A stretch of 13,112 bases of DNA, taken from CAZWRK01 sp964635875 (GTDB taxonomy: Bacteria > Pseudomonadota > Gammaproteobacteria > Burkholderiales > Aquaspirillaceae). The position numbers and the translations under genes are program-made. How positions within the stretch are numbered: the stretch's first letter is position 1; each line of letters begins with the position of its first letter. Under the pieces are notes generated by a model. It was not told the origin of the DNA. It saw only the letters and a program-made list of their open reading frames with translations, and did not search any database. The stretch lies in the NCBI GenBank assembly GCA_964635875.1, contig CAZWRK010000113.1, forward strand, positions 1-13,112, given 5' to 3'. Positions 1 through 6,485 of this stretch are shown one piece after another.

Positions 1-1
1 C

Positions 2-1756
2 GGCAGCGTGGCGGAAGCCGACGTCGCCACCCAGGAGAAAAAAGGCCTGCCGACGGGCTTGTTTGTGGTGCATCCGCTGACTGGCGAAAAACTGCCGGTC
101 TGGGTCGCCAACTACGTCTTGATGAGCTACGGCTCCGGCGCGGTGATGGCGGTTCCGGCCCACGACGAGCGCGATTTTGCCTTTGCCAACAAATACCAAT
201 TGCCGATCAAGCAAGTCATCACCTTGGCCGCTGGTGAGGGCGATGCACCGTTTGATGCCACTACATGGCAAGACTGGTACGCCACCAAAGAAGATGGCCT
301 GACCGTTACGGTCAATTCCGGTGCGTATAGTGGCCTTGGTTTCCAAGCCGCCTTCGATGCCATCGTGGCCGATCTTGCCGCCCAATCCGCTGGCGAAAAG
401 AAAACCCAATACCGTCTGCGCGACTGGGGCATTTCGCGTCAACGTTACTGGGGTTGCCCGATCCCGATTATCCATTGCCCGAGCTGTGGCGATGTGTCCG
501 TACCCGATGATCAACTGCCGGTGGTCTTGCCTGAACACGTCATTCCTGACGGTTCGGCCAATCCTTTGAGCAAGATGCCGGAGTTCTACGAAACTACCTG
601 CCCGAGTTGCGGCGGCGCGGCGAAGCGTGAAACCGACACTATGGATACCTTTGTCGAATCGAGCTGGTACTTTGCCCGCTATGCCTCGCCGGATTGCACC
701 ACCGGCATGGTCGATGAGCGCGCCAATTACTGGCTGAATGTTGATCAATACATTGGCGGCATCGAACACGCTATTTTGCATTTGTTGTATGCGCGCTTCT
801 TCAACAAATTGATGCGCGATGAAGGCTTGTTGAAAACCGCCGAGCCGTTCCAGCAGCTGCTGACCCAAGGCATGGTGGTGTGCGAAACCTTCTACCGTCA
901 ACACGACAGCGGCAAACGAGACTGGTTTAACGCAAACGACGTGGAAATCACCCGCGATGCCAAAGGCAAAATCACCGGCGCGATCCTGAAGGCCGATGGT
1001 CAACCGGTGGTGATTGGCGGCATCGAAAAAATGTCGAAGTCCAAAAACAACGGCGTCGATCCGCAAGCCTTGATTGAGCAGTACGGCGCGGATACCGCCC
1101 GTCTGTTTATGATGTTTGCTGCGCCGCCGTCACAATCGCTGGAATGGTCGGATGCCGGTGTTGAAGGCGCATACCGCTTCTTGAAACGCCTGTGGAAAAT
1201 CGTTCACGACTACGTTCAAGGCGGCCTCAGCGAAGCGTGTCGCAGTCAAGAGGGCCTGAGCGCTGCACAAAAAGACTTGCGCTTCCAGTTGCACAGCGCG
1301 ATTCAAAAAATCACCGATGACTATGGCGTTCGCCAGCAGTTCAATACCGCGATTGCGGCGGTGATGGAGCTGCTCAACCAATATGGCAAAACCGATTTGA
1401 GCGATGCCGCGGGCCGCGCCTTGGCGCAAGAGGTGTTGGAGTCGGCGGTGATCTTGCTGTCGCCAATCGTGCCGCATATTTGCGAAAGCCTGTGGAACGC
1501 TTTGCGCCCAGACAGCACGTTATTGTCGCAACCTTGGCCGACTGCCGACGCAAAAGCTTTGGTGAAATCCGAGATCGAATTGATGGTGCAGGTGAACGGC
1601 AAACTGCGTGGCTCGATCACCGTTGCGGCGGATGCCTCGAAAGAGGTGATGGAACAAACCGCCTTGGCGACAGAAGGCGCGCAGAAGTTTATGGAAGGCA
1701 AACCCGCGAAAAAAATCATCGTGGTGCCGGGCCGTTTGGTCAATATCGTCGTGTAA
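2..1756 (+). CDS. leuS: Leucyl-tRNA synthetase, C-terminal two-thirds (5' end outside window)
   Basis: Cytoplasmic class I aminoacyl-tRNA synthetase that charges tRNA-Leu with leucine. The frame is already open at base 2 and runs 584 codons to TAA at 1754-1756. The full family protein is about 860 residues, so roughly a third is missing to the left. Reading from the edge, the sequence shows the end of the CP1 editing domain (PAHDERDFAFANKY, with the Asp of HDERD that contacts the amino group of mischarged amino acids), then the return to the catalytic core (ISRQRYWGCPIPI), then two CPSCG pairs that look like a zinc-binding module. Next come the ESSWYFARY segment, the KMSKS loop (KMSKSKNNGVDP, about nt 1030-1065) that helps activate leucine with ATP, the anticodon-binding helical domain, and a C-terminal end with VQVNGKLRG. 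No internal damage is visible. It is followed by a hairpin terminator and then lptE. The leuS-lptE-holA order is widespread in Beta- and Gammaproteobacteria. Confidence 0.98.
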   Translation, partial: GSVAEADVATQEKKGLPTGLFVVHPLTGEKLPVWVANYVLMSYGSGAVMAVPAHDERDFAFANKYQLPIKQVITLAAGEGDAPFDATTWQDWYATKEDGLTVTVNSGAYSGLGFQAAFDAIVADLAAQSAGEKKTQYRLRDWGISRQRYWGCPIPIIHCPSCGDVSVPDDQLPVVLPEHVIPDGSANPLSKMPEFYETTCPSCGGAAKRETDTMDTFVESSWYFARYASPDCTTGMVDERANYWLNVDQYIGGIEHAILHLLYARFFNKLMRDEGLLKTAEPFQQLLTQGMVVCETFYRQHDSGKRDWFNANDVEITRDAKGKITGAILKADGQPVVIGGIEKMSKSKNNGVDPQALIEQYGADTARLFMMFAAPPSQSLEWSDAGVEGAYRFLKRLWKIVHDYVQGGLSEACRSQEGLSAAQKDLRFQLHSAIQKITDDYGVRQQFNTAIAAVMELLNQYGKTDLSDAAGRALAQEVLESAVILLSPIVPHICESLWNALRPDSTLLSQPWPTADAKALVKSEIELMVQVNGKLRGSITVAADASKEVMEQTALATEGAQKFMEGKPAKKIIVVPGRLVNIVV

Positions 1757-1764
1757 CTTACCCC

Positions 1765-1795
1765 GCCGCGCTGCTAGGTGAGGGCGCGGCTTTTT
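1765..1795 (+). terminator. Rho-independent terminator after leuS
   Basis: A perfect 7-bp GC-only stem (GCCGCGC at 1765-1771, GCGCGGC at 1784-1790) closes a 12-base loop and is followed directly by five T (1791-1795). It begins 8 bases after the leuS stop. The lptE ribosome-binding region begins immediately after the T tract. It therefore probably reduces rather than abolishes read-through into lptE-holA, unless a separate promoter that I cannot see lies inside leuS. Confidence 0.7.
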
Positions 1796-1811
1796 GAAAG
1801 GCGGCATGTTT

Positions 1812-2330
1812 ATGACGGCTTCTTTGCGTCTCTCTCTAGTGCTGGCGGCTTCGCTGTGGCTTTCGGCTTGTGGCTTTCATTTGCGCGGGCAAGGGCCGGA
1901 TGCGCGTCATTTGCCGTTTTCTAGCGTCGCGCTCGAAGTGAATGGTCGGGCGATTGCACCGATTTTGCAGCGGGAACTGAGCCACCGTGCCGATGTGCAA
2001 GTGGTTTCCGACCCGAAAGCGGCAGAAGCGGTGCTCACCATCATCGATGAGAGCAATGCCCGCGATATTTTGACGCTGAATCGCACCGGCAAAATCAGTG
2101 AATATCAGCTGGTCTACCGCGTTACCGCCCGCGTTACTCGGCAGGGTCGGGCATTTGGCGAGCCGGTGACGGTGTTTGTGCGCCGCGACTTCCCGTACAG
2201 CGACAGCTCGGTGTTGGGCAAAGAGCAAGAAGAGCAGTTGGTGTGGTCGGCGATGCGTGAAGAAGCCGTGACGCTGCTGATGTATCGCCTCTCCGCGCTC
2301 AAACCTTCGGTGGTGGTGCCTGCGCAATGA
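1812..2330 (+). CDS. lptE: LPS-assembly lipoprotein LptE
   Basis: Outer-membrane lipoprotein that plugs the LptD barrel and helps deliver lipopolysaccharide to the cell surface. The N-terminus is a lipoprotein signal: a basic start, a hydrophobic stretch, then the lipobox LSAC with the lipidated cysteine at residue 20, followed by the family hallmark GFHLRG. The rest matches the compact LptE fold, including the YQLVYRV strand and the late DSSVLGKEQEEQL segment. Its length of 172 residues is usual for the family. I chose ATG 1812 because it leaves about 10 bases from AAAGG (1797-1801) and gives a clean signal peptide. The in-frame ATG 1806 (two residues longer, closer spacing) is a real alternative, and TTG 1794 is unlikely because it sits in the terminator T tract. 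The stop overlaps the holA start (ATGA), which suggests translational coupling. Confidence 0.93.
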   Translation: MTASLRLSLVLAASLWLSACGFHLRGQGPDARHLPFSSVALEVNGRAIAPILQRELSHRADVQVVSDPKAAEAVLTIIDESNARDILTLNRTGKISEYQLVYRVTARVTRQGRAFGEPVTVFVRRDFPYSDSSVLGKEQEEQLVWSAMREEAVTLLMYRLSALKPSVVVPAQ

Positions 2331-3328
2331 GTGAATTGCGTCTCGACGACCTTCCCGCGCACTTACGGCGGGGCGTCGCGCCGTTTTATTTGATTCATGG
2401 CGAAGAAGCGTTGCTGGCGCTGGAAGCGGCCGATCAGATTCGGGCGGCGGCGCGGCAGTCTGGTTTTAGCGAACGCGAAGTATTGAATATCGAAGGCAAT
2501 TTCGATTGGTCGCGTCTACAGGAGGCGGCCAGCAGCGTTTCGCTGTTTGCCGAGCGTAAATTGCTCGAAATTCGTTTGCCGTCGGGCAAACCGGGCACCG
2601 AGGGCGCAGAGGCCTTAATGCGTTTTGCGGCGCACAGCTCGCCGGATACGATGGCGCTGCTCATGTTGCCACGCCTCGAAAAAGCCCAGTTGCAATCGAA
2701 GTGGTTTACTACGCTGGCGCAGTCGGCGCAGGTGATCGCAGTCAAGGCGGTCGATCGGGCGGCATTGCCGCGCTGGATTGCCCACCGCCTCCAGCAGCAA
2801 GATCAGCAGGTCGATGCGGAGACCTTGGCGTTTTTTGCGGATCGAGTCGAAGGGAATTTGTTGGCGGCACGGCAGGAGATTGCCAAGCTCTCGCTGCTCT
2901 ATCCGGCGGGCAAGTTGTCGTTTGACCAAGTGCGCCAAGCGGTCGCCAATGTGGCGCGGTTTGATATTTTTGGCTTGTCTGAGGCGTGGTTGGCCGGCGA
3001 TGTGCCTCGGGTGGTGCGAATGCTCGATGGCCTCGAAGCCGAAGGCGAAACGCCCGTTTTGGCGGTGTGGTCGGTGGCCGAAGAGCTGCGCACCTTGCTG
3101 CGCCTCGAAGAGGGGTTCCGCTCAGGACGCCCGCCTGCGCAGTTGTTTCGTGAAAATCGGGTGTGGGGTGCGAAGCAGCGTTTAATCGAACCTGCAATTC
3201 ATCGCTTATCGCCACGGCGTATGGCTAAGGCGTTATCGGACTGCGCCGACATTGACCGTGCCATTAAAGGGGCGGGCGAGGGCGAGCCGTGGTTTTTGTT
3301 GCGGCGCTTGCTGGTGGGTTTGTGTTAG
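2327..3328 (+). CDS. holA: DNA polymerase III, delta subunit
   Basis: Delta subunit of the clamp-loader complex, the 'wrench' that opens the beta sliding clamp during loading onto DNA. The 333-residue product (E. coli HolA has 343) begins MSELRLDDLPAHLRRG and continues into VAPFYLIHGEEALL, the typical start of the AAA+-like N-terminal domain. It continues with AERKLLEIRLPSGKPG, a VEGNLLAARQEIAKLSLL segment and the C-terminal collar helices (about residues 215-333). As expected for delta, it is not a normal ATPase and no Walker A motif is visible. The ATG overlaps the lptE TGA by four bases, so the two are co-translated in one operon with no independent ribosome-binding site needed. Lower sequence conservation is normal for this subunit. 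The identification rests on motifs plus the strongly conserved lptE-holA neighbourhood. Confidence 0.93.
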   Translation: MSELRLDDLPAHLRRGVAPFYLIHGEEALLALEAADQIRAAARQSGFSEREVLNIEGNFDWSRLQEAASSVSLFAERKLLEIRLPSGKPGTEGAEALMRFAAHSSPDTMALLMLPRLEKAQLQSKWFTTLAQSAQVIAVKAVDRAALPRWIAHRLQQQDQQVDAETLAFFADRVEGNLLAARQEIAKLSLLYPAGKLSFDQVRQAVANVARFDIFGLSEAWLAGDVPRVVRMLDGLEAEGETPVLAVWSVAEELRTLLRLEEGFRSGRPPAQLFRENRVWGAKQRLIEPAIHRLSPRRMAKALSDCADIDRAIKGAGEGEPWFLLRRLLVGLC

Positions 3329-3349
3329 AGCACGATGACCGCATATAGT
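3320..3349 (+). promoter_or_regulatory. Candidate sigma70-type promoter for the yidB-like gene
   Basis: TTGTGT (3320-3325) and TATAGT (3344-3349) are separated by 18 bases, at the very end of holA and just after it. The predicted start near 3356 would give a leader of about 37 bases before ATG 3393. The -10 box is good (5 of 6) and the -35 is moderate (4 of 6). Read from sequence only. Confidence 0.35.
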
Positions 3350-3392
3350 CGTTCTTGGTGTGTCTACGTCATTTTTTAAAAAGGAAAGCGCG

Positions 3393-3779
3393 ATGAGTCT
3401 ATTCGACGGTTTGTTAAGTAGTGTACTGGGTGAAGATGGTCGTATCTTGGCGGGCGTGGTGCAGCTGGTTCAAGAAAATGGCGGCGTCGAAGGTCTGCTG
3501 AATCTGTTCAAAGAAGCGGGTTTAGGCGACGTGGTCAGTTCTTGGTTGGCGCAAGGCGAAAACCTGCCGATTAGCCCTGAGCAAATCTTAGAAGTATTGG
3601 GCAGCGAGCAGGTCACAAAATTGGCCGAGTCGTTTGGTGTTGATGCCGGTCGTGCGGGCGAATTGCTCTCTGAATTCTTGCCGAAAGCCGTTGACCAACT
3701 CAGCCCGAATGGCGAAATGCCACAGGGTGGTGATTTGATGAGCCAAGGCTTGGATATGCTCAAAGGCTTCTTGAAGTAA
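3393..3779 (+). CDS. yidB: YidB-like DUF937 protein
   Basis: Small protein of the YidB/DUF937 family, whose biochemical role is not established. The 128-residue product (E. coli YidB is about 130) is all-helical in character, with the family's Gly/Leu-rich start (MSLFDGLLSSVLG), the GGVEGLLNLFKEAGLGDVVSSWL segment and a central ISPEQILEVLGSEQVTKLAESFGV helix pair. It ends in a Gly/Met-rich tail finishing in DMLKGFLK. There is no signal peptide or membrane segment, so it should be cytosolic. ATG 3393 is preferred because AAGGAAAG (3381-3388) lies at ideal distance; an upstream GTG at 3360 in frame has no such site. It follows holA by 64 bases and probably has its own promoter. A near-perfect hairpin terminator follows. 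The link to the lptE-holA operon looks positional rather than functional. Confidence 0.85.
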   Translation: MSLFDGLLSSVLGEDGRILAGVVQLVQENGGVEGLLNLFKEAGLGDVVSSWLAQGENLPISPEQILEVLGSEQVTKLAESFGVDAGRAGELLSEFLPKAVDQLSPNGEMPQGGDLMSQGLDMLKGFLK

Positions 3780-3801
3780 GCGGCTGTTCATATCTAAAAA
3801 C

Positions 3802-3832
3802 GAAAAAAGCCGACGTTGTGTCGGCTTTTTTC
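3802..3832. terminator. Bidirectional rho-independent terminator between yidB and rlmH
   Basis: A perfect 13-bp inverted repeat: GAAAAAAGCCGAC at 3802-3814 and GTCGGCTTTTTTC at 3820-3832, with a 5-base loop. A six-T run on the plus strand and the matching six-A run (T on the minus strand) let it end transcripts from both sides. It lies 22 bases after the yidB stop and 13 bases after the end of the convergent rlmH gene. Confidence 0.9.
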
Positions 3833-3845
3833 ATGGGCGAAAGGC

Positions 3846-4316
3846 TTATTCGCGGTGATAAGGATGACCGTGAATCAGCGATATCGCGCGGTAAATTTGC
3901 TCGGCGAGCAGCACCCGCACCATGCCATGCGGCATCGTCATGGCCGAAAGCTGCAGCAAAATATCGGCGCGGGCTTTCATGTCGGCGTGCAAACCATCTG
4001 CACCGCCAATCAAAATGCACAGATCATCGCCATTGCGCATCCAGCCATTCATTTCATCGGCGAGCTGGCGCGTTGTCCAATTTTTGCCGCGTTCGTCCAA
4101 GACCAGCAGCCGCGCCCGAGGCGGGATGGCCGCCAATAAGCGCGCATGTTCGGCAGCAATGCCTTTTTCGGCGGTGACGCCGCCGCCGCGCTTTTCGGGC
4201 TTGATTTCGATGAGCTGCAAGCTGATTTCACGCGGCAGGCGCTTGGCGTAATCGGCATAGGCTTCATCGACCCAGCGCGGCATTTTGGTGCCGACGGCAA
4301 GAAGCGTAATTTTCAT
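3846..4316 (-). CDS. rlmH: 23S rRNA pseudouridine-1915 N3-methyltransferase RlmH
   Basis: SPOUT-class methyltransferase that uses S-adenosylmethionine to methylate N3 of pseudouridine 1915 in helix 69 of 23S rRNA, on assembled 70S ribosomes. The 156-residue protein (E. coli 155) starts MKITLLAVGTKMPRWV. It has the LLVLDERGK strand, the glycine-rich cofactor loop as IGGADGL (E. coli has IGGPEGL), and the C-terminal knot region with MTMPHGMVRVLLAEQIYRA ending in HPYHRE, the invariant family tail. It is the last gene of the nadD-rsfS-rlmH transcript, 43 bases after rsfS. No strong Shine-Dalgarno is visible before its ATG, and a hairpin (4327-4346) sits just upstream. In many Betaproteobacteria a maf gene follows, but here the terminator follows instead. 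Confidence 0.97.
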   Translation of the reverse strand: MKITLLAVGTKMPRWVDEAYADYAKRLPREISLQLIEIKPEKRGGGVTAEKGIAAEHARLLAAIPPRARLLVLDERGKNWTTRQLADEMNGWMRNGDDLCILIGGADGLHADMKARADILLQLSAMTMPHGMVRVLLAEQIYRAISLIHGHPYHRE

Positions 4317-4326
4317 AAGCGGCTAT

Positions 4327-4346
4327 CACGGGTGAGCGCACCCGTG
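4327..4346 (-). other. Intercistronic hairpin between rsfS and rlmH
   Basis: A perfect 8-bp inverted repeat (CACGGGTG at 4327-4334, CACCCGTG at 4339-4346) with a 4-base loop fills about half of the 43-base rsfS-rlmH gap. There is no T tract on the minus strand, so it is not a standard terminator. It ends about 10 bases before the rlmH ATG, over the place where a ribosome-binding site would lie. It could affect message stability or rlmH translation (inference). Confidence 0.5.
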
Positions 4347-4359
4347 TCGATCTCGGTGA

Positions 4360-4740
4360 TTAGTCTGCTGCGGTCCACGGCTGTTTGCCGCCCAAATGGA
4401 AGACCGGCTTTTGACCGCCCCACAAGGCTTCGAGGTCGTAGTAATCGCGCACGGCAGGCAGCATGACGTGAACGACGACATCGCCCGCATCAACCAACAC
4501 CCATTCGCCGCTTTCGTGGCCTTCGGTGCCGACAAGCTCAACGCCCGCTTCTTTGAGTGTCACGGCGACATTGTTCGCCAATGCTTTGACCTGACGATTC
4601 GAGTCGCCGGTGCACACGATCATGCGTTGAAAGAGTGAGGTCAATTCGCGGGTGTCCAAATTGACAATATCTTTGCCTTTGATGTCTTCGAGGGCTTCAA
4701 CGGCGAGGGCTGCAACTTCTTCAATATTTTCGGGATTCAT
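4360..4740 (-). CDS. rsfS: Ribosomal silencing factor RsfS
   Basis: RsfS (YbeB/Iojap family) binds ribosomal protein L14 on the 50S subunit and blocks joining with 30S, lowering translation under starvation. The 126-residue product shows the full family core: VALEALEDIKGKDIVNLD near the start, then MIVCTGDSNRQVKALANNV, then the EGHESGEWVLVDAGDVVVHVM stretch and RDYYDLEALWG. It is about 20 residues longer than E. coli RsfS because of a C-terminal tail (GGQKPVFHLGG onward), a length common in Betaproteobacteria. Its ATG overlaps the nadD TGA (ATGA), indicating coupled translation, with a weak GGA-type site inside nadD. The nadD-rsfS pairing is very widely conserved in bacteria. Confidence 0.96.
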   Translation of the reverse strand: MNPENIEEVAALAVEALEDIKGKDIVNLDTRELTSLFQRMIVCTGDSNRQVKALANNVAVTLKEAGVELVGTEGHESGEWVLVDAGDVVVHVMLPAVRDYYDLEALWGGQKPVFHLGGKQPWTAAD

Positions 4741-5384
4741 AGTGTTCCATTTGTGTTCGGATAAAGCCGGTGATGGCGGATATAGTCGAGTACCTGAGGC
4801 GTCAGCTGATCGGCTGGCGTCGCTCCACGGGCGAATGTCGCGCGGATAGTGGTGGCAGAGAAGTCTGCCGGTGCTAAAGACAAGGCGCGGATTGTACCTG
4901 CAGGGCTTTGTTTTGCAAAATCAGATGCTTGTCGATGTTTCCATTCCTGCGCGACCGCATCATCGAGTTGATCGGGTGCAAAGCCTGGCCGCCACGCCAC
5001 TACTAGATGCGCCAAGGTGAACAATTGCCGCCATTGGTGCCATGTGTGGAGGTGGACGAAAGAGTCTGCGCCGATCAAGCAGTATAGCGGCATCTGTGCG
5101 CCGATTTCAGCGCGAATTTCTTGCAAGGTTTCGACGGTGTAACACAGACGCGGTCGGCGAATTTCGCGGTCGTCAGCGTACAGGCCGACTTCATCCGCGA
5201 TGGCAAGCTGCAGCATCGCCAGTCGATGCGCAGGAGCGGTTTGCGGGTGGGGGCGATGCGGCGGCTGACCGGTCGGAATCAGGCGCACTTCGGCCAGCTG
5301 GAGTTCATCGCGCAGCGCGCGCGCCAAGCGTAAATGCCCGAGATGAATCGGGTCAAACGTCCCGCCAAATACCCCTATTGCCAT
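4737..5384 (-). CDS. nadD: Nicotinate-nucleotide adenylyltransferase
   Basis: Cytoplasmic enzyme that joins nicotinate mononucleotide and ATP to make deamido-NAD, the step shared by de novo and salvage NAD synthesis. The 215-residue sequence has the nucleotidyltransferase signature GVFGGTFDPIHLGHL at residues 4-18, where His14 and His17 form the HxGH catalytic motif. It also has IPTGQPPHRP for substrate contacts, the LIGADSFVHLHTW segment near residues 103-115, and the second ATP-binding motif as SATTIR at 176-181 (family form ISSTxIR). Length is normal (E. coli 213). It is the first gene of the minus-strand operon with rsfS and rlmH. Only 72 bases separate it from the blh stop, so its promoter must lie there or further upstream. 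I see no strong ribosome-binding site. Confidence 0.97.
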   Translation of the reverse strand: MAIGVFGGTFDPIHLGHLRLARALRDELQLAEVRLIPTGQPPHRPHPQTAPAHRLAMLQLAIADEVGLYADDREIRRPRLCYTVETLQEIRAEIGAQMPLYCLIGADSFVHLHTWHQWRQLFTLAHLVVAWRPGFAPDQLDDAVAQEWKHRQASDFAKQSPAGTIRALSLAPADFSATTIRATFARGATPADQLTPQVLDYIRHHRLYPNTNGTL

Positions 5385-5408
5385 GACACGATCGCCGTTT
5401 TAAATGCA

Positions 5409-5433
5409 CATCCCCCGATTTTGGCGGGGGATG
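5409..5433 (-). terminator. Probable terminator hairpin downstream of the blh-like gene
   Basis: A perfect 9-bp GC-rich inverted repeat (CATCCCCCG at 5409-5417, CGGGGGATG at 5425-5433) with a 7-base loop lies 23 bases after the blh stop. On the minus strand it is followed only by a short T run in TGCATTTAAAA, so it is weaker than a classical terminator. Its place in the 72-base gap between blh and nadD makes a boundary role likely. Confidence 0.55.
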
Positions 5434-5456
5434 GCGGAAATGACCAGCGCGAAGGC

Positions 5457-6320
5457 TTAAATCTGGTTGAGCGGGATTTTTAAATAGTGCACGCCATTGG
5501 CTTCGGCGGGCGGCAGATGGCCTGCCCGAATGTTGACCTGAATCGACGGCAAAAGCAGGACCGGCGCGGCCAAAGTCGCGTCACGCGCTTGGCGCAGCGC
5601 GATAAAGTCGGCTTCGGTGGTGTCGGCGCGCAAATGCAGGTTATGGGCTTTTTGCTCGCCAATCGTGCTTTCCCACGCGGGGGCGCGGTCGGTGGGCGGG
5701 TAGTCGTGGCAGGCAAAAAAGCGGGTGTGGTCGGGCAGGGCGTACATTTTTTGGACCGAGCGATACAGTGTGGCGGCATCGCCACCCGGAAAATCGCAAC
5801 GGGCGCTGCCGACGTCGGGCATAAATAAGGTGTCGCCGACAAACAGCGCATCGCCAATCAAGTAAGCAATATCGGCCGGTGTATGGCCGGGGACGTGCAA
5901 GATCCGTGCTTCGATTTCACCAAGGGCAAAGCGTTCGCCATCGCAAAATAAATGATCAAATTGGCTACCGTCGCTGCGGAATTCGGGTTCGAGGTTGAAG
6001 AGCGTTTTGAAGGTGTTTTGTACCCGTTCAATGCCTGCACCAATGGCGATTTTTCCGCCCAAGTTTGACTTGAGATATTGCGCAGCGGAGAGGTGATCGG
6101 CGTGAGCATGGGTTTCGAGAATCCACACGATTTCGAGCTGTTGGCTGCGCACATATTGAATCAGGGTGTCGGCATTGTCAGTGCGGGTGCGTCCAGCCTT
6201 TGGGTCGAAATCTAACACCGGATCAATAATGACCGCCTGCCGTGTTTTTGGGTCAGACACGACATAGCTCAGGGTGCCGGTTGCGGGGTCAAAAAAAGGC
6301 ATCACGTCAGGGCGGTTCAT
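5457..6320 (-). CDS. blh: Metallo-beta-lactamase-fold persulfide dioxygenase (Blh/ETHE1-like)
   Basis: Predicted cytoplasmic non-haem iron persulfide dioxygenase, oxidising glutathione persulfide to sulfite plus glutathione in sulfide detoxification. The 287-residue protein has the fold's metal ligands: HAHADH at 71-76 (His71, His73, Asp75, His76), His146 in VPGHTPAD, Asp163 in GDTLF, and His205 in ACHDY. GSARCDFPGG at 171-180 resembles the substrate-side loop of ETHE1-type enzymes, which separates it from true glyoxalase II. Agrobacterium and Xylella Blh carry an extra N-terminal phosphatase-like/sulfurtransferase domain. This one is the dioxygenase domain alone. It is transcribed away from bigR, and the shared operator covers its -10 box. 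GAGAG (6329-6333) lies 8 bases before the ATG. A lactonase or glyoxalase role cannot be excluded from sequence, but the BigR/Pmp context favours persulfide chemistry. Confidence 0.88.
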   Translation of the reverse strand: MNRPDVMPFFDPATGTLSYVVSDPKTRQAVIIDPVLDFDPKAGRTRTDNADTLIQYVRSQQLEIVWILETHAHADHLSAAQYLKSNLGGKIAIGAGIERVQNTFKTLFNLEPEFRSDGSQFDHLFCDGERFALGEIEARILHVPGHTPADIAYLIGDALFVGDTLFMPDVGSARCDFPGGDAATLYRSVQKMYALPDHTRFFACHDYPPTDRAPAWESTIGEQKAHNLHLRADTTEADFIALRQARDATLAAPVLLLPSIQVNIRAGHLPPAEANGVHYLKIPLNQI

Positions 6321-6427
6321 TATGTTTTCTCTCGTTCAAAGGTTGGGAAAGCGTGGCGCATGGGTTTTTGTTTTTGCGAATGAATTTCATCCACGCTATT
6401 CTGCAAAGCTTATGTGGCGGTTCCCGC

Positions 6428-6455
6428 TTGTCTATACTATATAAAACAATATAAT
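6428..6455 (+). promoter_or_regulatory. Candidate promoter of the bigR-pmpA-pmpB-sulP unit
   Basis: TTGTCT (6428-6433) and a perfect TATAAT (6450-6455) are separated by 16 bases. Transcription would start near 6462, giving a 24-base leader before GTG 6486. The -10 lies in the right arm of the palindrome at 6434-6457, which predicts autorepression by BigR. Confidence 0.62.
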
Positions 6456-6457
6456 AT
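6434..6457. promoter_or_regulatory. Predicted BigR operator, 24-bp AT-rich palindrome
   Basis: The left arm ATACTATAT (6434-6442) and right arm ATATAATAT (6449-6457) are reverse complements at 8 of 9 positions, with a 6-base spacer. The arms contain the -10 boxes of both divergent promoters, so a bound dimer would block both. ArsR-family BigR repressors are known to bind AT-rich imperfect palindromes at their own promoters. Assigning this one to BigR is an inference from position and symmetry. Confidence 0.65.
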
Positions 6458-6464
6458 GATTCAA
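6436..6464 (-). promoter_or_regulatory. Candidate promoter of the blh-like gene
   Basis: On the minus strand, TTGAAT (6464-6459) and TATAGT (6441-6436) are separated by 17 bases, matching sigma70 consensus at 4 of 6 and 5 of 6. Transcription would begin near 6430 and give a leader of about 110 bases before blh. Its -10 box lies in the left arm of the palindrome at 6434-6457. Confidence 0.6.
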
Positions 6465-6473
6465 CAAATTCAT

Positions 6474-6480
6474 GAGGTGG
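6474..6480 (+). promoter_or_regulatory. Ribosome-binding site that fixes a GTG start for bigR
   Basis: GAGGTGG lies 5 bases before GTG 6486. The alternative in-frame ATG at 6456 has no such site and would lie upstream of the predicted transcription start, so the GTG start is preferred. Confidence 0.65.
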
Positions 6481-6485
6481 TCCCC

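Noticed and set aside
5457..6320. Glyoxalase II or beta-lactamase as the product of the metallo-beta-lactamase-fold gene
   Set aside because: The shared metal motif alone would allow it, but the GSARCDFPGG loop and the BigR/Pmp context fit persulfide dioxygenase better. It is kept only as an alternative.
6414..6485. A longer N-terminus for BigR from an upstream start (6414 or ATG 6456)
   Set aside because: The segment runs through the operator and both promoters. ATG 6456 lies before the predicted transcript start and lacks a ribosome-binding site, while GTG 6486 has GAGGTGG at ideal distance.
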